A DNA stretch of 42,711 nt from contig NZ_JAFLRJ010000058.1 of assembly GCF_017315755.1 (NCBI RefSeq), positions 1 to 42,711 of the forward strand. The letters are read 5' to 3'. Position numbers and translations under genes: made by a program. Below the pieces are notes generated by a model. It saw only the letters and a list, made by a program, of their open reading frames with translations, was not told the origin of the DNA and did not search any database. The stretch is from Streptomyces beijiangensis (GTDB taxonomy: Bacteria; Actinomycetota; Actinomycetes; Streptomycetales; Streptomycetaceae). This document shows positions 31,938 to 40,522 of this stretch, one piece after another; positions within the stretch are counted from its first letter, which is position 1; each line of letters opens with the position of its first letter.

Positions 31938-33362
31938 ATGAGCCCAGCCGTACAGGAAGCGACCGCCGCCACCGGACAGTCGAACGACCTCGACCCCGAC
32001 CAGTACAGGCCGGGCCGAACGATCACCGACTGGGAGCCGGAGAACGAACTCTTCTGGCAGTCGCACGGCAGGCGCGTCGCGCTGCGCAACCTCTGGATCG
32101 CCGTCCCGGCCCTGCTGGTCGCCTTCGTGGTGTGGCAGGTCTGGAGCGTCACCGCCACGAACCTCACGGACGTCGGCTTCGGCTTCTCCACCTCGCAGCT
32201 CTTCTGGCTGACCGCGATCCCCGGTCTGACCGGCGGCACGGCCCGGATCTTCTACACCTTCCTCGGCCCGAAGATCGGCCAGCGGACCTTCACCGCGCTC
32301 TCCACGATCGTGCTGATCGTCCCGCTGATCTGGCTGGGCTTCGCGATCCAGGACACCTCCACTCCGTACAGCGTGATGGCGATGATCGCCGCGCTCTGTG
32401 GCATCGGCGGCGCGAACTTCTCCTCCTCGCTCGCCAACATCGGCTTCTTCTTCCCCAAGCGCGAGAAGGGCAACGCCACCGGCATCAACGGCGGCCTCGG
32501 CAACCTCGGCGTCTCCGTCGTCCAGCTGCTCACCCCGATCGTCATCACCAGCTCGGTGATCGCCATCGGCTCGGGCCAGCACAACGCCAAGACCGGCAAC
32601 GAGGTCTACCTCCAGAACGCCGCGTTCCTCTGGGTCCCCGTCCTGATCATCCTGGCGGCCTGCGCCTGGTTCGGCCAGAACAACCTCAAGACGGCATCCA
32701 CCTCCTTCGCCCAGCAGAAGATCATCTTCAAGCGCAAGCACAACTGGCTGATGACCTGGCTGTACGTGGGGACCTTCGGCTCCTTCATCGGCTTCGCCGC
32801 GGCCCTGCCGATGCTGATCAAGACCACCTTCCCTGACTACCCGGTGGCCACATACGCCTGGATGGGCCCTGCCCTCGGCGCGCTCGCCCGCTGGGCGGGC
32901 GGCTGGGTCGCCGACAAGCTGGGTGGCGCCCGCGTCACGCTCCTGTCGTTCGTCGGCATGGCGGCCTCCATCATCGGCGTCATCAACTTCCTGCCCACCG
33001 GCGGCGGTTCGGGCAATTTCTGGGGATTCTTCCTCTGCTTCCTGTCGGCGTTCTTCTTCTCGGGCATCGGCAACGGCTCGACGTTCCGTCAGATCCCGGT
33101 GATTTTCCGCAACCAGCACCTCAAGGGCCTGACGGAGGGCACCCCGGAGTACGCGAAGGCGCTGAAGCAGACGGAGATGGAGTCCGGCGCGGTCACCGGG
33201 TTCACCGCCGCCATCGCGGCATACGGCTTCTTCTTCATCCCCGCTCTTTTCGCCAACTTCGCGGTGACCAGCGCGATGTGGGGCTTCGTGGGCTTCTATG
33301 TGAGCTGCATGGCCGTGACTTGGTGGTTCTACGCGCGGCGCGGCGCGGCGTCCCCCAGCTGA
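31938..33362 (+). CDS. NarK/NarU-type nitrate/nitrite transporter
   Basis: A 474-residue NNP-family MFS transporter with about 12 membrane helices. It has the long N-terminal soluble tail (ITDWEPENELFWQSHGRRVA) and signature loops GGTARIFYTFLGPKIGQR, the nitrate motif FPKREKGNATGINGGLGNLG and GALARWAGGWVADKLGGARV. It imports nitrate or moves nitrite next to its reductase. ATG at 31938 has AGGA upstream (AGGACGATGCCATG). It follows nirBD by 134 bases on the same strand, so it may share its promoter. It is a different subtype from the 399-residue transporter at 17989-19188. A strong terminator follows. Confidence 0.9.
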   Translation: MSPAVQEATAATGQSNDLDPDQYRPGRTITDWEPENELFWQSHGRRVALRNLWIAVPALLVAFVVWQVWSVTATNLTDVGFGFSTSQLFWLTAIPGLTGGTARIFYTFLGPKIGQRTFTALSTIVLIVPLIWLGFAIQDTSTPYSVMAMIAALCGIGGANFSSSLANIGFFFPKREKGNATGINGGLGNLGVSVVQLLTPIVITSSVIAIGSGQHNAKTGNEVYLQNAAFLWVPVLIILAACAWFGQNNLKTASTSFAQQKIIFKRKHNWLMTWLYVGTFGSFIGFAAALPMLIKTTFPDYPVATYAWMGPALGALARWAGGWVADKLGGARVTLLSFVGMAASIIGVINFLPTGGGSGNFWGFFLCFLSAFFFSGIGNGSTFRQIPVIFRNQHLKGLTEGTPEYAKALKQTEMESGAVTGFTAAIAAYGFFFIPALFANFAVTSAMWGFVGFYVSCMAVTWWFYARRGAASPS

Positions 33363-33377
33363 CCGACCGCCCTCTCC

Positions 33378-33416
33378 CCCTACGGCCGCCCGGCTCTGAG
33401 CCGGGCGGCCGTAGGG
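33378..33416 (+). terminator. Strong terminator of the nirBD-narK unit
   Basis: Arms at 33378-33394 and 33400-33416 are a perfect 17-bp inverted repeat (core TACGGCCGCCCGGC) with a TCTGA loop. It lies 15 bases after the narK stop. Confidence 0.85.
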
Positions 33417-33420
33417 CCTA

Positions 33421-33426
33421 TAGGCT
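33421..33426 (+). promoter_or_regulatory. Leaderless-type -10 element of cheB
   Basis: TAGGCT, a Streptomyces -10-like box, ends six bases before the GTG start of cheB and there is no ribosome site. The mRNA would begin at or near the GTG. The -35 region falls in the right arm of the terminator just upstream. Confidence 0.45.
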
Positions 33427-33432
33427 CAATTC

Positions 33433-34035
33433 GTGACGTCTGATCAGCACACACAGGAGCAATACGCCGTCCTCGCCGTCGCCTCCTCGGCCGGGGGCAT
33501 CAGGGCGCTCGGGGTGCTGCTCGGCGCCCTCGACGCGGAGCTGCCGGTGCCGGTGCTGATCGTGCAGCATCTCGACCGGCGCCACCGGACCTTCATCGCC
33601 GAAGTCCTCTCCCGCCGGTCGGCGCTCCCCGTCACACTGGCCGGGGACCACGAGAGGATCGAGGCGGGCAAGGTCTACGTGGCGCCGCCCGACCACCATC
33701 TGCTCGTCGCCCCCGACGGGGTCCTGTCCTTGTCGCACACCGATCCCGTCCATTTCGTACGCCCCTCCGCAGACCTCCTTTTCGAGTCGGTCGCCGCCGC
33801 GTACGGGCCCCGCGCCATCGCCTGCGTACTCACCGGTACGGGGGTCGACGGCGCACAGGGTGCGGACACGGTGAAGTCGCGCGGCGGGACGGTGATCGCG
33901 CAGGAGCCGCTGACAGCGGAATTCAAGGGAATGCCGCAAGCCGCAGTGGCCACGGGGGCCGTCGACTTCGTGCTACCACTTGAGGACATCGCCGCGGCGA
34001 TCCGCGGACTGGTCGACAACAAGAGGCACTCATGA
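33433..34035 (+). CDS. CheB-type protein-glutamate methylesterase without receiver
   Basis: A 200-residue cytoplasmic enzyme equal to the CheB catalytic domain alone. The triad is visible: Ser19 (SSAGG), His46 (IVQHLDRRH) and Asp139 (GTGVDGAQGA). It would remove methyl groups from glutamates added by CheR. The usual N-terminal phosphate receiver is missing, so its control must differ from flagellar CheB. It starts with GTG at 33433, probably leaderless, and overlaps the CheR gene by four bases (ATGA), so the two are translated together. The target is unlikely to be a flagellar receptor, since Streptomyces has none. Confidence 0.88.
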   Translation: MTSDQHTQEQYAVLAVASSAGGIRALGVLLGALDAELPVPVLIVQHLDRRHRTFIAEVLSRRSALPVTLAGDHERIEAGKVYVAPPDHHLLVAPDGVLSLSHTDPVHFVRPSADLLFESVAAAYGPRAIACVLTGTGVDGAQGADTVKSRGGTVIAQEPLTAEFKGMPQAAVATGAVDFVLPLEDIAAAIRGLVDNKRHS

Positions 34036-35900
34036 ACGACCCGGCCGGCACCGCGACCGATCAGGAGCTTGAGGAGCTGCTGGGCTTCCTCCGGGATGCG
34101 CGCGGCTTCGACTTCACGGGCTACAAGCGCTCCACTCTCGGCCGGCGCATCCGCAGGCGGATGAACGAGGCCGGGGCCCAGGGCTTCGCGGACTACCGCG
34201 ACCGTCTTGAGACCGATGCGGAGGAGTTCCGCACCCTCTTCAACTCGATCCTCATCAACGTCACTTCGATCTTCCGGGACGCGGACGCCTGGACACTCCT
34301 GCGGCGCGAGGTGGTGCCCGAGGTAGTCGCCAGAGCCGGCGAGGACAACGAGATCCGGGTGTGGAGCGCGGGCTGCTCCAGCGGCGAGGAGGCGTTCTCG
34401 CTGGCCATCATGTTCGCGGAGGTGCTGGGGATCGAGGCGTATCTGGAGCGCGTGAAGATCTACGCGACGGACGTGGACGAGGAGGCGCTGCGCGACGCCC
34501 GTGCCGGGCAGTACACAGCGAAGGCCCTGGAGCCGCTCTCCGCCGAACTGCGCGACAAGTACTTCACCCCGACCGGCTCGACGTACACCTTCCGCGCCGA
34601 GCTCCGCCGCCGGGTGGTCTTCGGCCGGCACGACATCACCCGCGACGCACCGATCTCCCGGCTCGACCTCCTGGTCTGCCGCAACACCCTGATGTACTTC
34701 AACGTCGAGGCACAGACGCACATCGTCGACCGCTTCCACTTCGCCCTGCGTGAGGGCGGCTATCTCTTCCTCGGCAAGGCCGAGATGCTGCTCAACGACG
34801 CGGAGCGGTTCGATTCGGTCAGCATCCGCCAGCGCATCTTCCGGCGCAGGCCCGGCGGAGGCACGCTGCCGCACCCCGCATCCCGGCCGAAGATCGGCAC
34901 CGGCGTCGGGGCGGAGCCGAAGACGGTCGCGCACACCCGTCAGCTGCGTGATCTGATCCTCGATGCGGCTCCCGGCGCCATGATCGCCGTGGACGAGGAC
35001 GGCATCATCGTGATGATCAACAGTCAGGCACGCTCCCGGTTCGGGCTCACCGGCCACGATGTGGGCCGCCCGCTCCAGGATCTGGAGGTCTCCTACCGGC
35101 CCGTCGACCTCCGTTCGCTGATCGAGCAGGCCGCGGACGAGCGCCGTGCCGTGCGGATGAGTGGCACCGAGCGGCACACCGACCGCGACGACACGCAGTA
35201 CTTCGACGTCCTGGTGCAGCCGGTACTCGGCGGCCACAGCAGCCCGGTCGCCATCAGCATCACCTTCACCGATGTCACGCACGCCACACTGCTCCGGGCC
35301 GAGGTCAAGCGCGTACGGGAGGATCTGGAAACGGCGTACGAGGTGCTCCAGTCGACCAACGAGGAGCTGGAGGCGACCAACGAAGAACTCCAGTCCAGCA
35401 TCGAGGAGCTGGAGACGACCAACGAAGAACTCCAGTCGACCAACGAGGAGCTGGAGACGACCAACGAGGAACTCCAGTCGGGGCACGAAGAGCTGGAGGC
35501 CATGAACGACGAGATGCGCATCCGCACCTCGGATCTCGACGAGGCCAGGGCGTTCCTGGAAGGGGTGGTGAGCAGTGTCGCGGCGGGCGTGGTGGTGCTG
35601 TCCGGCACCCTGAAGGTACGCAGCTGGAACCCGGGTGCCACCGATCTGTGGGGGCTGCGCTCCGAGGAGGTGCTCAATGAGGATTTCCTCGGGCTGGATT
35701 TCGGGCTGCCGACGGCTCAGCTGAACGTGGTCATCCAGGAGTGCATCGTCTCAGGCAAGCGCGAGGGGCCTGTGGTGATTCCCGCCGTCAACCGCATCGG
35801 ACGGACCATCGACTGCGCGGTCACCTGCTCGCCCTTCGACGGTCATCACGGAGGGGTTGTCCTGCTTATGGAGGACTTGGCAGGAAAGAGCACCGACTGA
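34032..35900 (+). CDS. CheR methyltransferase fused to PAS and coiled-coil domains
   Basis: A 622-residue protein. Residues about 10-275 are CheR: an N-terminal helical part (FDFTGYKRSTLGRRIRRRMN), the SAM motif WSAGCSSGEEAFSLA, and DLLVCRNTLMYFN. A PAS-like domain follows (about 300-420; AAPGAMIAVDEDGIIVMINS). A Gln/Glu/Asn-rich coiled coil of four 14-residue repeats covers about 439-494 (LQSTNEELEATNEE type). A second PAS-like domain ends the protein (about 510-615). In related CheB-CheR-PAS proteins of other bacteria a histidine kinase follows; here none is present. It probably methylates an unknown protein in reply to a signal bound by PAS. It overlaps CheB by four bases and is followed by two GAF-ANTAR genes. 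Confidence 0.9.
   Translation: MNDPAGTATDQELEELLGFLRDARGFDFTGYKRSTLGRRIRRRMNEAGAQGFADYRDRLETDAEEFRTLFNSILINVTSIFRDADAWTLLRREVVPEVVARAGEDNEIRVWSAGCSSGEEAFSLAIMFAEVLGIEAYLERVKIYATDVDEEALRDARAGQYTAKALEPLSAELRDKYFTPTGSTYTFRAELRRRVVFGRHDITRDAPISRLDLLVCRNTLMYFNVEAQTHIVDRFHFALREGGYLFLGKAEMLLNDAERFDSVSIRQRIFRRRPGGGTLPHPASRPKIGTGVGAEPKTVAHTRQLRDLILDAAPGAMIAVDEDGIIVMINSQARSRFGLTGHDVGRPLQDLEVSYRPVDLRSLIEQAADERRAVRMSGTERHTDRDDTQYFDVLVQPVLGGHSSPVAISITFTDVTHATLLRAEVKRVREDLETAYEVLQSTNEELEATNEELQSSIEELETTNEELQSTNEELETTNEELQSGHEELEAMNDEMRIRTSDLDEARAFLEGVVSSVAAGVVVLSGTLKVRSWNPGATDLWGLRSEEVLNEDFLGLDFGLPTAQLNVVIQECIVSGKREGPVVIPAVNRIGRTIDCAVTCSPFDGHHGGVVLLMEDLAGKSTD
35346..35513 (+). repeat. Four 42-base repeats coding the coiled coil
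   Basis: The unit LQSxNEELExTNEE (14 residues, two heptads) occurs four times at 35346, 35388, 35430 and 35472. The DNA is nearly repeated (for example GACCAACGAAGAACTCCAGT), so slippage could vary its length between strains. Confidence 0.7.
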
Positions 35901-35923
35901 CGTTTCCGCCGTATCCTCTGAAC

Positions 35924-36790
35924 ATGGCCGCGAAGCAAGGGAGTTCGGGACAGGCGACCGGGCGGGCCGGCAGCGCCTGGCTGCATGCTGCCCGGGCGGG
36001 CCGGCGGGCCGTGCAGCAGGGCATTCTGGCGGATCAGCACGAGCGGCTGGCCGCACTGACGGCAGACCGGCGGACGTTCCACGAGTCGATGGCGTCGATA
36101 CATCGCGGTACCGAGAGGCGCCACCTCGCCGCGGCACAACTGCACGACGCGCGCGCCCGCCGCATGAGCGACTGGCCCCAGGACCGCGCCGCGCCGCCCC
36201 TGGGCCTTGCCGAGGTCGCCGAGACCTGCGAGACCCCCAGTGCGGCACTCGCCCTGATCGGCGCCGACCACCGCCAGCTCGCGGTCTCGTCTTCGGACCA
36301 ACTCTCCCGTTCCGCGCTGGACTTGGAGTACATCCTGGGTCTCGGACCCGCCACGGACGCGGCGAAGTGGATCTGCACGGTGTCCGCGTCCGGGCCGGCC
36401 GTCGACGGCCTCTGGCCCGGTTACGGATCCGAGCTCGCCGCACTGGGTGCGCTCTCGGTCATCGCCGTGCCGCTGACGTCCGAGGGCATCTGCATCGGTA
36501 CGCTCGCCGTCTTCGACCCTCCTCCCGACCTCGCCGGCTCCGGGATCCTCGCCTGGGTCGCGGACGCCCTGACCGACGGACTGCAGCTCGGTCCCGACGC
36601 AAATCCGGAGCTGTACGAGACGGCCGACCTACGGCCCGTCGTGAACCAGGCCGCCGGGTTACTGTCCGAGCGGATCCCCTGCCCGATCGGAGACGCACTG
36701 TCGCTCATCAGGGCACGGGCCTATGCCGAAGCCACCTCACCCGAAACGATCGCCCGGCGGATCGTCTCCGGCGAACTGAAGATCAACTGA
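35924..36790 (+). CDS. GAF-ANTAR protein, copy 1 (degenerate ANTAR)
   Basis: A 288-residue cytoplasmic protein. An N-terminal basic helical part (about 1-85) is followed by a GAF-like domain (about 90-230; LALIGADHRQLAVSSSDQLS and SVIAVPLTSEGICIGTLAVF). The C-terminus, about 233-288 (LRPVVNQAAGLLSERIPCPI then VSGELKIN), resembles ANTAR, the helix bundle that binds RNA hairpins in antitermination, but several positions differ and it is short. ATG at 35924 has no good ribosome site; TATCCT lies six bases upstream, so it may also be leaderless. It follows the CheR gene by 23 bases. Confidence 0.72.
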   Translation: MAAKQGSSGQATGRAGSAWLHAARAGRRAVQQGILADQHERLAALTADRRTFHESMASIHRGTERRHLAAAQLHDARARRMSDWPQDRAAPPLGLAEVAETCETPSAALALIGADHRQLAVSSSDQLSRSALDLEYILGLGPATDAAKWICTVSASGPAVDGLWPGYGSELAALGALSVIAVPLTSEGICIGTLAVFDPPPDLAGSGILAWVADALTDGLQLGPDANPELYETADLRPVVNQAAGLLSERIPCPIGDALSLIRARAYAEATSPETIARRIVSGELKIN

Positions 36791-36807
36791 ATCGAGGGGA
36801 AGCCCCC

Positions 36808-37536
36808 ATGTCCACGCCGGATATGCGGCTGGCCGACGCGTTCGTAGCGCTGGCCGGCACGCCGGACGACTCGTACGACGTCGCACGTCATCTCAGCGTG
36901 CTCACGGGACACAGCGTGGCTCTGCTCGGGGTCGGCGCCGTCGGGGCAGTGCTCCGCGCCGGCGATCAGGGTGCCGTCCGCGTTTCCGCTTCCGATCCGC
37001 GTGTCACACAGCTGGAGACGGGCGCGGTCGACCGGTGCGAGGGGCCCGGTCACGACTGCTGTCGCACCGGAGCACTGCCCGAGACCGTGCTTGACACGGC
37101 GCCAGCCCATCAGCGGTGGCCGCACTACACGCCGCGGGCGCTTGCCCTCGGCTACACCCGGGTCGCCGCACTGCCGCTGACGGTGCGCGAGGAGACAGTC
37201 GGCGCTCTCGTACTGCTCCATTCCCGGAGCACCCCGCTGACGCCGGTCGAACTGGCCCTGGGCCGCTCGCTCGCCACGGCCGCCGCGACAGCACTCGTAC
37301 GGGAACGTGAACTGACCCGGAGCCGGGTCCTCACCTCCCAGTTGGAGCTGGCGCTGACCAGCAGGATCGTCATCGAACAAGCCAAGGGAGTGCTCGCGAA
37401 CCGTATGACACTCTCCATGGACCAGGCTTTCGACGTCCTGCGCAGCCATGCGCGGTCACACCGGGTCAAACTCGCCGACGTGGCGCTGGACGTGGTGGAG
37501 GGGCGGCTCAACATCGCGGATCCGCACGCCGCCTAG
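36808..37536 (+). CDS. GAF-ANTAR protein, copy 2
   Basis: A 242-residue protein with a GAF-like domain (about 20-165; GHSVALLGVGAVGAVLRAGD and RVAALPLTVREETVGALVLL) and a good ANTAR domain (about 175-235; LALTSRIVIEQAKGVLANRM, the aromatic/leucine helix SMDQAFDVLRSHARSHRVKL and the end ALDVVEGRL). ANTAR proteins bind pairs of RNA hairpins with A-N-N-G loops and stop early termination, as in NasR control of nitrate genes. GAGGGGA lies eight bases before ATG 36808. The stop TAG shares CTAG with the convergent regulator. The target RNA is unknown; the nir operon nearby makes it one candidate. Confidence 0.85.
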   Translation: MSTPDMRLADAFVALAGTPDDSYDVARHLSVLTGHSVALLGVGAVGAVLRAGDQGAVRVSASDPRVTQLETGAVDRCEGPGHDCCRTGALPETVLDTAPAHQRWPHYTPRALALGYTRVAALPLTVREETVGALVLLHSRSTPLTPVELALGRSLATAAATALVRERELTRSRVLTSQLELALTSRIVIEQAKGVLANRMTLSMDQAFDVLRSHARSHRVKLADVALDVVEGRLNIADPHAA

Positions 37537-39836
37537 GAAGAAGGGCTTCCCTCCGCGAGCGCCGCGATCTGCACGCGGGAGGAGAAGCCGAGCTTGGCCA
37601 GTATGTGCTCGACGTGCGCGTCGGCCGTGCGCTTGGAGATGACGAGCCGCTCCGAGATCTCCCGGTTGGTCATGCCCTGGGCGACCAGGGCGGCGACCTC
37701 GCGCTCGCGCCGGGTGAGGTTGTCCGCCGATGCGGTGTCCGATGCCTGGGGCAGCGCTGCCGTCGGGGTCGCGGCGCCCGCCAATGCCAGCTCGACGGCG
37801 CGGTCCAGGGGGAGTTCGGCGCCCTGGGCGAAGAGGCGTGCGTACTCCTGATCGCCCAGCTCGGTCCGTACGGCGGTCTCGATACGGGTGTGGTCGTCGA
37901 GGTACATCGCGACGCCCACCATCGGTGATCCGACATTGCGCCACAGCGCTCCGGCCGCGCCGAGCAGCCAGGCCGCGGTGCTCGGGCGGCCCAGCTCCGC
38001 CGCACCCCACGCCATGAGCTCCATGCTGTTGGCCGCGCCGAAGAGCTCGCGGACCTCGCGGCTCGTGGTGAGCCCGGCCCTGGCCAGCCCGATGCACTCG
38101 GCCGGCTCGCCGCGCGTCCAGGCCGCCATGGCCTCGAAGATCAGGATCTGACCGCTGGCGAGACACTCGCCGGAGTCCTCGCCGATCAGCAGGCGTGCCT
38201 TCGCGGCCTCGAAGACCGCCGCTTCGGGCTCACGCAGCAGCGCGTGCATGTACGCCTTCTGGTAGCGGTAGATGAGCAGGTACTTGCGGTCGTCGAGGCG
38301 GGTGAGGAGGTCCAGGGCCTCGGACATCATCACCGACCCCGCCCCCGCGTCGCCGAAGAGCCAGGTGACCGCGCCGACGTACGCCGTCGCCAGCGCGAAG
38401 TCCCCTTCGACACCGGCCTGCAGAGCGACCTTCCTGGTCTCCTCGAAGTCCGCGAGCGCCGACTCCAGATCCCCCTGGGTGAGCGCGACGAGGCCGCCCC
38501 AGAGCAGCGCGGCCGAGCGCTCCGCGCAGGCTGCGGGCTCCGCGTCGAGCCCCTTGCCGAGCCAGTAGCGGCCTTCCTTGGAGAGCCCTGCCGTGATCCA
38601 GAAGGGCCAGAGCAAGGCAGCCATCAGCAGGGCGGGTCTGATGCCGTCGGGGCGGGAGAGCGAGTAGTCGAGTGCGCTGCGCAGATCGGCCACGTCCTGG
38701 GTCAACTGCCAGTACAGCGGCACCTGTTCGGCGGTGAGAATCATGTCCTGGAAGTGCAGGACGCGTGCCAGGAAGTGGTCCCTGTGCAAGCGGCGGCAGC
38801 GCTCCTGCTCGCCCTCTGTCGCGGCGCACTGGTCGGATCCGTACTCCCTGATGGTGTCCAGGAGCCGGTAGTGCGAGCCGTCCTCGCTGTCGCGCAACAC
38901 CACCGACTTGTCGACGAGCCCGATCAGATGCTCGATGATCTCGTCGCGCGGCAGGCCCTCGCCGGAGCAGACCTCCTCGACGGCCGTCAGGTCGAAGGAG
39001 CCCGCGAAGACGGAGAGGCGTGCCCATAGGAGGCGTTCCTCGGGCGAGCAGAGCTCATGGCTCCAGTCGATGGCGGTACGGAGCGTCTGGTGGCGCGGGA
39101 GGGCCGCGCTGCGCCGTCCGCCGGTGAGGACCCGGAAGCGGTGCTCCAGGCGGGCGGTCAGCTGGTCGAGGGGGATCGCCCGCAGTCGTACGGTCGCCAG
39201 CTCGATGGCCAGCGGGATGCCGTCGAGGCGGCGGCAGAGCGCCAGGACGTCGGCGCGGTTGCCCGCGTCGACGGTGAATCCGGGGACGACGGCGGCCGCG
39301 CGCTGGGCGAACAGGGCCTCGGCGTCGTCCTGCTGGAGCGGCTGGATGCCCAGGGTGTGCTCGCCGGGGACGTCGAGCGGCTGGCGGCTCGTGGCGAGGA
39401 CGGTGACGCCCGGAGCCTCGCGCAGCAGGAGGTCGGCGAGGAGGGCACAGGCGTCGAGGAGGTGTTCGCAGGTGTCGACGACCAGCAGCAGGCGGCGCTC
39501 CTGGAGGTGCTCGATGACGATGTCGAGCAGCGGCCTGCCGGACTGCTCGGGCAGGCCGAGTGCGCCGGCGATGGTGTGCGGGAGCAGTTCGGGGTCGTGC
39601 AGGGCGGAGAGCTCGACGAGGACGACTCCGTCGGCGTATTCACCCTTGAGAGCGAGTGCGGTACGCAGCGCGAGTCTGCTCTTGCCGACGCCGCCGGGGC
39701 CGACGAGGGTGATGAGCCGGTTGCGGATCACCAGCTCGCGCACCTGGGCGAGTTCGGACGAGCGGCCCACGAAGCCGGTCACCTCGGCGGGAAGCTCGCC
39801 GGTGCGCCTGCTGTAGCCCAGTGCGCCTAGTGCCAT
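37533..39836 (-). CDS. Large ATPase-LuxR regulator (STAND type)
   Basis: A 767-residue regulator. An N-terminal P-loop NTPase domain (about 20-290) has the Walker A GPGGVGKS (46-53), the Walker B stretch RRLLLVVDTCEHLLDA and VTVLATSRQPL. A helical TPR-like sensor part spans about 350-690 (GLVALTQGDLESALADFEET). The end carries a LuxR-type helix-turn-helix (about 705-760; LTRREREVAALVAQGMTNRE and ISKRTADAHVEHILAKLGF). ATG at 39836 has GGGGAG close by. These large ATPase regulators often control secondary metabolism or local operons. It is convergent with the second GAF-ANTAR gene, sharing four bases, and divergent from the hydrogenase-like operon. Confidence 0.87.
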   Translation of the reverse strand: MALGALGYSRRTGELPAEVTGFVGRSSELAQVRELVIRNRLITLVGPGGVGKSRLALRTALALKGEYADGVVLVELSALHDPELLPHTIAGALGLPEQSGRPLLDIVIEHLQERRLLLVVDTCEHLLDACALLADLLLREAPGVTVLATSRQPLDVPGEHTLGIQPLQQDDAEALFAQRAAAVVPGFTVDAGNRADVLALCRRLDGIPLAIELATVRLRAIPLDQLTARLEHRFRVLTGGRRSAALPRHQTLRTAIDWSHELCSPEERLLWARLSVFAGSFDLTAVEEVCSGEGLPRDEIIEHLIGLVDKSVVLRDSEDGSHYRLLDTIREYGSDQCAATEGEQERCRRLHRDHFLARVLHFQDMILTAEQVPLYWQLTQDVADLRSALDYSLSRPDGIRPALLMAALLWPFWITAGLSKEGRYWLGKGLDAEPAACAERSAALLWGGLVALTQGDLESALADFEETRKVALQAGVEGDFALATAYVGAVTWLFGDAGAGSVMMSEALDLLTRLDDRKYLLIYRYQKAYMHALLREPEAAVFEAAKARLLIGEDSGECLASGQILIFEAMAAWTRGEPAECIGLARAGLTTSREVRELFGAANSMELMAWGAAELGRPSTAAWLLGAAGALWRNVGSPMVGVAMYLDDHTRIETAVRTELGDQEYARLFAQGAELPLDRAVELALAGAATPTAALPQASDTASADNLTRREREVAALVAQGMTNREISERLVISKRTADAHVEHILAKLGFSSRVQIAALAEGSPSS

Positions 39837-40048
39837 TTCGCTCCCCGCGGTTCGCCGCCGTACGTGTCGCTGCTCTCAGCGTACGGGCTGCCGGGCAGAT
39901 GGCGTCTGTGATCGCTCAAGCCAACTCGGCTCGCCCGGCGGCCGGATCACTGCTTCGGCGGCCGGCGAGGTCAAATCCCCATCAAGTAATGCTGAGGACT
40001 CCTGCAAGCCGCGTAACTCCGGGGGCTGCCGGGACGGTTGTGCCGGGC

Positions 40049-40522
40049 ATGAATCTCCTGCGCAAGATCCGGACCACCGGGCGGGTGGCCGAGGACGCCC
40101 CGCCCCGGCCGCCTGCCGGTGACTTCCCCGACTTCGCCGGGTCGGTCCAGGTGCGCTGCGTGGACGCCGGTTCGTGCAACGGGTGCGAGATCGAGATCGC
40201 GGCCGCCTTCGGTCCTGTGTACGACGCCGAGCGGTACGGGGCGCGCCTGGTGGCCTCCCCGCGCCACGCGGATGTCGCCCTGGTGACCGGGCCCGTGACC
40301 CGCAACATGGCCGTGCCCCTGCGCCGTACCGTCGAGGCGATGCCCGAGCCGCGCGCCGTCGTGGCGATCGGCGACTGCGCGATCGGCTGCGGGGAGTTCG
40401 CCGGGGGGTACGGGGTCGAGGGCGCGGTCGCCGATGTGGTGGACGTGGACCTCTCCGTACCGGGCTGCCCGCCCCGGCCCGAGGCGGTCGTGGCGGCCCT
40501 GCGCACCGTGACCGGCCGGTGA
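40049..40522 (+). CDS. NuoB/HycG-like [4Fe-4S] subunit of a hydrogenase-like complex
   Basis: A 157-residue protein of the NuoB/HycG/EchC family, which holds the [4Fe-4S] cluster next to the catalytic large subunit. The four cluster cysteines are seen in AGSCNGCEIEIAA, GDCAIGCGEFA and VPGCPPRPEAVV. The N-terminal tail is Pro-rich (DAPPRPPAGDFPDFAG). ATG at 40049 is preferred; GTG at 40040 is in frame, and no strong ribosome site is seen. Its TGA overlaps the GTG of the next gene (GTGA), so they are coupled. The family suits group 4 membrane hydrogenases and related complexes; no NiFe large subunit is inside the window. Confidence 0.85.
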   Translation: MNLLRKIRTTGRVAEDAPPRPPAGDFPDFAGSVQVRCVDAGSCNGCEIEIAAAFGPVYDAERYGARLVASPRHADVALVTGPVTRNMAVPLRRTVEAMPEPRAVVAIGDCAIGCGEFAGGYGVEGAVADVVDVDLSVPGCPPRPEAVVAALRTVTGR

